Of a DNA stretch of 64,000 nucleotides, positions 58,691 through 64,000 are shown piece after piece; positions within the stretch are counted from its first letter, which is position 1, and every line of letters starts with the position of its first letter. The notes under the pieces are model-generated. The model was not told the DNA's origin, did not search any database, and was given only the letters and a program-made list of their open reading frames with translations. The stretch covers positions 124,001 to 188,000 of the forward strand of contig NZ_LUAX01000004.1 of the NCBI RefSeq assembly GCF_001695575.1, read 5' to 3'. The DNA is from Vibrio europaeus (GTDB taxonomy: Bacteria > Pseudomonadota > Gammaproteobacteria > Enterobacterales > Vibrionaceae). Position numbers and translations under genes: made by a program.

Positions 58691-59278
58691 ATGCAGACTT
58701 TATCATCCGACAAGCCTAAAGTGTTGGTGCTTTATGCCCACCCAGAGTCACAGACCTCTGTGGCTAATCAAATGATGATCAAGAAGATTGAATCGCTTGA
58801 TCACGTCCTCGTGCACGATCTTTACGCGCATTACCCAGATTTTTTTATTGATGTTCCGGCAGAGCAGCAATTGCTTGAAGCGCATGATGTGATTGTGTTC
58901 CACCACCCTCTTTATATGTACTCTTGCCCCGCTTTGCTTAAAGAGTGGTTCGATCGCGTTCTCGGTAAGGGGTTCGCCTACGGCAAGGGAGAAGCGCTAA
59001 AAGGAAAATACTGGCGCAGCGTGATTACTACCGGAGGCAAAGAAGAAGCTTTTGGTCGCTCTGGTTACAACCGTTATCCGCTTGATGAAATTCTGCAGCC
59101 GTTTGAGCTTACTGCAGCGCTGTGTCAGATGGAGTGGATTGAGCCACTGGTGCTCTATTGGGCACGGAACGTCAGTGAAATGGAACGCTATCAACATGCG
59201 GAGACCTATCGTCAATGGCTGAATAATCCATTGCTAACCTATACTGAACAAGTAGTAGGGGGTGGGAATGGCGCTTGA
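58691..59278 (+). CDS. kefG: KefG, quinone-oxidoreductase-like partner of KefB
   Basis: 195 residues from [21 protein letters not shown], with GAAGGA ahead. Flavodoxin-like fold, with [21 protein letters not shown] and [13 protein letters not shown]. KefG is needed for KefB activity. The gene overlaps kefB by 11 bases. An in-frame ATG 38 codons upstream is rejected as the extension has no family match. Confidence 0.93.
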   Translation: MQTLSSDKPKVLVLYAHPESQTSVANQMMIKKIESLDHVLVHDLYAHYPDFFIDVPAEQQLLEAHDVIVFHHPLYMYSCPALLKEWFDRVLGKGFAYGKGEALKGKYWRSVITTGGKEEAFGRSGYNRYPLDEILQPFELTAALCQMEWIEPLVLYWARNVSEMERYQHAETYRQWLNNPLLTYTEQVVGGGNGA

Positions 59279-61064
59279 AAGTGATTTTCTCCAGAGTAGT
59301 GTAATCTTTCTAACGGCTGCGGTTATTGCCGTGCCGCTAGCTCAACGATTGGGTCTTGGCTCAGTGCTGGGCTATTTGCTTGCGGGCGTCGCTATTGGCC
59401 CTTGGGGGCTAGGGTTGATCCGCGATGTAGAGGCCATCCTCCATTTTGCTGAGTTTGGTGTTGTTCTGCTTCTGTTTCTGATCGGTTTGGAACTGAACCC
59501 GAAAAAGCTGCTGCAAATGAAAGGCCCGATATTAGGGCTTGGCGGGGCACAAGTGGTTGTCACTACTTTAGTCTTGTCATGTGTTGCTTATCTGGCAGGA
59601 ACGTCTTGGCAAACCAGTCTTGTGATTGGCATGGGCTTAGCGCTCTCTTCTACCGCCATCGCCCTGCGAGTCATCGAAGAACAAGGGCTGGCAGGTGGCG
59701 AAACCGGACAGTCAGGTTTCGCAGTGCTGTTATTCCAAGATATTGCCGTTATTCCTATGCTCGCGATTCTTCCGGTTTTAGCCGGTAATACGGCAGGTAA
59801 CTGGCTCGATGCGTTGTGGATGCTAGGTGGTGTCGGCGGGCTGCTAGTTGGTGGTCATTTCCTACTAAGGCCTCTATTTCGTTATGTGGTGCTCAGTGGT
59901 GTCAGAGAGTTGTTCACAGTTGCGGCACTGCTGTTGGTCATTGGCATCGCCTTGTTAATGAAACACCTTGGTTTATCCATGGCTCTTGGCACCTTCTTGG
60001 CAGGAGTGCTGTTAGCAGAAAGCGAATATCGTCATGAGCTTGAAATTGCCATCGAACCATTCAAAGGCTTACTGCTTGGTCTGTTCTTCATTGCCGTTGG
60101 CATGGCGGTCAACTTGGGACTATTGGCTTTAGAGCCTTTCACTGTATTAGCCGCCGTTGTCGGTTTAGTTATCGTTAAGGGATTGATTCTTTACCTTCTG
60201 GCACGACTCGCGGGCAACAGCGCTAAAGCTCGCAGCAAGATGGCAGCAATACTTAGCCAAGGTGGTGAGTTTGCTTTCGTTATATTTACTGCCGCAAGCA
60301 GCGAAGGCTTAATCAATCAAGAACAAACCGCCTTTTTGTTGGTGGTAGTGAGCTTGTCTATGGTCACGACGCCGCTGCTACTGATGGCACAAAACAAATG
60401 GTATGCCCGTGGCTTAAACGCAGAATCAGTTGAGGCACTGCGCAGCGATGTCATTAATAAGCAGCCAAGAGTCATCATTGCAGGCTTCGGTCGTTTTGGT
60501 CAGATCATTGGCCGTTTGATGTATGCCAACAAGATTAAAGTGACCGTGTTGGAAAGTGATGCCAGCCAGATCCAGTTGCTGCGTAAATATGGCTATAAAG
60601 TCTTTTATGGTGATGCAACTCAGCTTGATTTGCTGCGCGCGGCAGGGGCAGATAAAGCGGAAGCTATGGTGATCTGTACTGATTCACCGGATGAGATCAT
60701 GCAGATTGTCGAACTGTGCCAAACCCATTTCCCAGATTTGAAATTGCTCGCACGTGCCCGAAGCCGCGTCGAAGCTTATCAACTGCTTAGCCATGGCGTA
60801 GACAATTACTCGCGTGAAACCTTCTTAGGTGCTTTAGATCTTGGTCGTCAAGCCTTGATCAATTTAGGCATGCATCCGTATCAAGCAAAGCGAGCAGAAG
60901 CGCATTTTAGAAAGCTCGATAATGCTATGCTCAAAGAATTGCTTCCTCAGCACAATGATGACAAACAATTGGCCCAAAGAGCCAAAGAAGCCCGCAAAGA
61001 ACTGGAAGAGATATTTGGTCGAGAGATCGAGAGCGATCAACAAGCCAAAAACTTCTGGGATTAA
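59268..61064 (+). CDS. kefB: Glutathione-regulated potassium efflux antiporter KefB
   Basis: 598 residues. N-terminal CPA2 membrane domain with about 12 segments ([17 protein letters not shown]), HALSST region ([18 protein letters not shown]) and a C-terminal RCK/TrkA-N domain with NAD motif [15 protein letters not shown]. It lets K+ leave in exchange for protons when electrophile-glutathione adducts appear. It overlaps kefG. Confidence 0.95.
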   Translation: MALESDFLQSSVIFLTAAVIAVPLAQRLGLGSVLGYLLAGVAIGPWGLGLIRDVEAILHFAEFGVVLLLFLIGLELNPKKLLQMKGPILGLGGAQVVVTTLVLSCVAYLAGTSWQTSLVIGMGLALSSTAIALRVIEEQGLAGGETGQSGFAVLLFQDIAVIPMLAILPVLAGNTAGNWLDALWMLGGVGGLLVGGHFLLRPLFRYVVLSGVRELFTVAALLLVIGIALLMKHLGLSMALGTFLAGVLLAESEYRHELEIAIEPFKGLLLGLFFIAVGMAVNLGLLALEPFTVLAAVVGLVIVKGLILYLLARLAGNSAKARSKMAAILSQGGEFAFVIFTAASSEGLINQEQTAFLLVVVSLSMVTTPLLLMAQNKWYARGLNAESVEALRSDVINKQPRVIIAGFGRFGQIIGRLMYANKIKVTVLESDASQIQLLRKYGYKVFYGDATQLDLLRAAGADKAEAMVICTDSPDEIMQIVELCQTHFPDLKLLARARSRVEAYQLLSHGVDNYSRETFLGALDLGRQALINLGMHPYQAKRAEAHFRKLDNAMLKELLPQHNDDKQLAQRAKEARKELEEIFGREIESDQQAKNFWD

Positions 61065-61099
61065 TTTAGGTCAGTAGACCCCAATAACTGAGTTGTACA

Positions 61100-61294
61100 A
61101 TGAAGAAACGATTTATCGCAGGCGCCAGTTGCCCAAAGTGTTCAGCACAAGACACTTTGCGCTGGTGGATAGAGAACAATATTGAGTTAGTAGAATGTGT
61201 TGAATGTGGTCACCAAGACCAACGTCAGCCACAGTCCGTTGAGAAAACAGAGCATGGCGGTCAAGAAATGATCGGTATTTTTAAGCCCGATTGA
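61100..61294 (+). CDS. yheV: YheV family zinc-ribbon protein
   Basis: 64 residues. Two Cys-x-x-Cys pairs, CPKC at ~14-17 and CVEC at ~34-37, form a zinc ribbon. E. coli YheV has 66 residues and follows kefB. Function unknown. A GACCTCAG/CTAAGGTC stem at 61343-61364 lies downstream. Confidence 0.9.
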   Translation: MKKRFIAGASCPKCSAQDTLRWWIENNIELVECVECGHQDQRQPQSVEKTEHGGQEMIGIFKPD

Positions 61295-61386
61295 TTGTGT
61301 TTCTATAAATCATCCCCATAATACCTCCGTAGAAAGTTAATAGACCTCAGTTTGGGCTAAGGTCCTTTATTCTCCTTGGAGTAAAT

Positions 61387-61968
61387 ATGAAAATTGAAAA
61401 GAACGTAGTTGTAAGCCTTGCTTACCAAGTGAAATTGGAAGACGGTGTTGTTGTTGATCAGTCTACGGCTGATGCGCCACTAGATTACCTACACGGCAAC
61501 AACAACCTAATCACTGGTCTTGAAACAGCACTAGAAGGTAAGGAAGCAGGCGCTAAGTTCTCTGTAACCGTTTCTCCAGAAGAAGCATACGGTGAGCACA
61601 ACGACGCACTTGTACAACGTGTTCCTGCAAATGTATTCCAAGGTGTTGAGCAAATCGAAGTAGGTATGCGTTTTCTAGCGGATACTGACCAAGGTCCAAT
61701 CCCTGTAGAAGTGACAGAAGTTGATGGCGACGAAGTGGTTGTTGATGGTAACCACATGCTTGCGGGTCAAACTCTGACTTTCGACGTTGAAGTTGTAGCG
61801 GTACGCGAAGCGTCAGCAGAAGAAGTTGAGCACGGTCATGTTCACCAAGCTGGTGGTTGTGGTCACGACCACGATCACGAAGGTGGTTGCTGTGGTGGCG
61901 AAGGCCATGAACACGGTGAAGAGAAGAAAGATGGCTGCTGCGGTGGCGGTAGCTGCGGTTCTCACTAA
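61387..61968 (+). CDS. slyD: FKBP-type peptidyl-prolyl isomerase SlyD
   Basis: 193 residues. The N-terminal FKBP domain begins MKIEKNVVVSLAYQVKLEDG, with the insert-in-flap domain at ~70-120 (VQRVPANVFQGVEQIEVGMRF). The C-terminal 45 residues are rich in His, Cys and Gly (GGCGHDHDHEGGCC), the nickel-binding tail. It acts as a chaperone and helps hydrogenase maturation in E. coli. Confidence 0.96.
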   Translation: MKIEKNVVVSLAYQVKLEDGVVVDQSTADAPLDYLHGNNNLITGLETALEGKEAGAKFSVTVSPEEAYGEHNDALVQRVPANVFQGVEQIEVGMRFLADTDQGPIPVEVTEVDGDEVVVDGNHMLAGQTLTFDVEVVAVREASAEEVEHGHVHQAGGCGHDHDHEGGCCGGEGHEHGEEKKDGCCGGGSCGSH

Positions 61969-61992
61969 TCCGTTAGCTTATAGCTAGATTGT

Positions 61993-62029
61993 AAAAGGCG
62001 TTTCCCGCTGTACGGGAAACGCCTTTTTT
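61993..62029 (+). terminator. Terminator after slyD
   Basis: A 14-bp stem (AAAAGGCGTTTCCC with complement) around GCTGTAC, followed by a run of T residues. Confidence 0.93.
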
Positions 62030-62071
62030 GTTATTAACTTATCAGTCAACTCGTTGTTAGGAGAGCCGTCG

Positions 62072-63013
62072 ATGACCCAACCATTCTCAATCGCTATTCA
62101 TGGCGGAGCCGGAACTATATTACGTGATCAAATGAGCGAAGAGTTAAAGGCTTCCATTCTCGCTGACCTTGAAGCTTCGGTTCGCGCTGGGCATAGCATT
62201 CTAGCTCAGTCGGGTGATGCGCTTGATGCGGTCGTTGCCGCGGTTAAAGTGCTCGAAGACTCACCTAACTTTAATGCAGGCAAGGGCTCTGTCTTAACCC
62301 ATAAAGAGATGGTCGAAATGGACGCGTCTGTCATGCACGGCAAAGATAAAAATGCCGGTGCCGTGGCAGGAGTCCGTCATATCAAAAATCCTATTGAGCT
62401 TGCACGCGATGTGATGAACAAGAGCAACCATGTATTACTGATTGGTGAAGGAGCCGAGGAGTTTGCATTCGAGCATGGTTACGAGTTCACCGAGCAGGAC
62501 TATTTTTTCACCGACCGCCGCTATGAGCAGCTACTATCGATGAAAGAGAAAGGCTTGTTTGCTTTGTCGGAGTCTAAATACCCTGATGATAAGAAATACG
62601 GCACTGTAGGGGCGGTAGCATTGGATCAGCAAGGCAATCTCGCAGCAGCAACCAGCACCGGGGGCGTGACTAACAAGAAATATGGCAGGGTGGGTGACTC
62701 TTCGATCATCGGCGCTGGGACCTTTGCTGAGAATAGCAATGTTGCTGTTTCCACTACAGGAATGGGTGAGTTCTTCATTCGTCAAACTGTCGCAGGCGAT
62801 GTTGCCGCAAGAATGCGTTACTTGAAAGAAGATTTAGCCACCGCATGTGAGACGATTATTCAAGGTGAGCTCAAAGAGATGGGCGGAGAAGGCGGTCTGA
62901 TTGCCGTTGGTGCCCAAGGGCAACTCCATTTTGCGATGAACAGCAGTGGCATGTATCGAGCAGGCATCGACGTAAATGGTCGTTTTAGTGTGAAAATCTA
63001 CGCAGATGAGTAG
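62072..63013 (+). CDS. iaaA: Isoaspartyl peptidase/L-asparaginase
   Basis: 313 residues from MTQPFSIAIHGGAG, with TAGGAGAG ahead. Ntn-hydrolase with the nucleophile Thr178 in KKYGTVGAVALD, at the cleavage site of the proenzyme, and STGGVTNKKYGRVGDSSIIGAGTFA after it. It clears isoaspartyl dipeptides. E. coli IaaA has Thr179. Confidence 0.92.
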   Translation: MTQPFSIAIHGGAGTILRDQMSEELKASILADLEASVRAGHSILAQSGDALDAVVAAVKVLEDSPNFNAGKGSVLTHKEMVEMDASVMHGKDKNAGAVAGVRHIKNPIELARDVMNKSNHVLLIGEGAEEFAFEHGYEFTEQDYFFTDRRYEQLLSMKEKGLFALSESKYPDDKKYGTVGAVALDQQGNLAAATSTGGVTNKKYGRVGDSSIIGAGTFAENSNVAVSTTGMGEFFIRQTVAGDVAARMRYLKEDLATACETIIQGELKEMGGEGGLIAVGAQGQLHFAMNSSGMYRAGIDVNGRFSVKIYADE

Positions 63014-63165
63014 TAGGTAAGCGACTTGAGTCCACCAAGAGTGTCATTAAGTCGCTGATATAATTCGACGTTAGATGAGTCACCCCTTTATTTAAGCGGT
63101 ATTACGCTTAGATGATTAAAAAATGACTGCAAGAAATGTGATTCAGTGCTAGAATCCATTTTTAA

Positions 63166-64000
<835 letters not shown>

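Overview
This window reads as core chromosome of a Vibrio (Gammaproteobacteria, Vibrionaceae), probably chromosome 1. Two gene orders shared with Escherichia coli run through it: yjaG-hupA-yjaH-purD-purH on the left, and crp-prkB-yheU-yheT-yheS-kefG-kefB-yheV-slyD on the right. Vibrio-like traits sit between them: dusB-fis next to prmA-accC-accB-aroQ, a CrbS/CrbR-type acetate locus, an arginine deiminase cluster beside pyrBI, and a secreted nuclease with a C-terminal GlyGly-CTERM-like tail. I see no tRNA, rRNA, CRISPR array, insertion sequence or prophage. The assignment to Vibrio is an inference from gene content and protein similarity recalled from memory; no search was run.

Layout. 1-2.4 kb: 3' end of ugd, a uracil-DNA-glycosylase-like protein and a 2-hydroxyacid dehydrogenase (overlapping pair), yjaG. 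2.4-8.4 kb: CNNM/CBS membrane protein, hupA, a YjaH-type lipoprotein, purD, purH. 8.4-10.3 kb: zntR, a diguanylate cyclase, fis. 10.3-14.9 kb: dusB, prmA, accC, accB, aroQ. 15.1-29.2 kb: acetate region (acs, DEDD exonuclease, CBS/DUF294 protein, MFS transporter, symporter-kinase crbS, membrane-anchored hypothetical, actP with a small DUF4212 subunit, a MarC-family protein, crbR). 29.4-31.2 kb: dsbD. 31.3-43.1 kb: argR paralogue, pyrI, pyrB, pyrL attenuator, arcB, arcC, arcA, a YfcC/ArcD-type carrier, dcuA, aspA. 43.4-52.8 kb: fxsA, secreted nuclease, pabA, astC/argD, astA, astD, a DUF1338 enzyme. 53.0-61.3 kb: crp, prkB, yheU, yheT, a TIGR02444-like protein, yheS, kefG, kefB, yheV. 61.4-64 kb: slyD, an isoaspartyl peptidase and the 5' part of purA.

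How the genes fit together. CrbS and CrbR are a two-component pair known in Vibrio to switch on acetate scavenging; their expected targets acs and actP lie on either side of crbS. ArcA-ArcB-ArcC turn arginine into ornithine, ammonia, CO2 and ATP through carbamoyl phosphate, and the next genes downstream (pyrB-pyrI) use the same intermediate for pyrimidines. The ArgR paralogue at the end of this run is the obvious candidate regulator. A second arginine route, the succinyltransferase pathway, is represented by astC, astA and astD, without astB or astE in the window. aspA and dcuA form the usual aspartate-to-fumarate pair.

The most unusual features are not genes. Several intergenic gaps hold dispersed, hairpin-rich repeats: two 99-bp copies differ at only two positions although they lie about 13 kb apart; 8-bp tandem arrays vary in copy number between sites; and a 101-bp nested palindrome lies between purH and purD. 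Long stem-loops lie between arcC and arcB, upstream of the YfcC carrier, between pyrI and argR, and between dsbD and crbR. A near-consensus PurR-type operator overlaps the pyrBI promoter, and the ArgR paralogue has Asn-Asp where E. coli ArgR has Asp-Asp for arginine binding.
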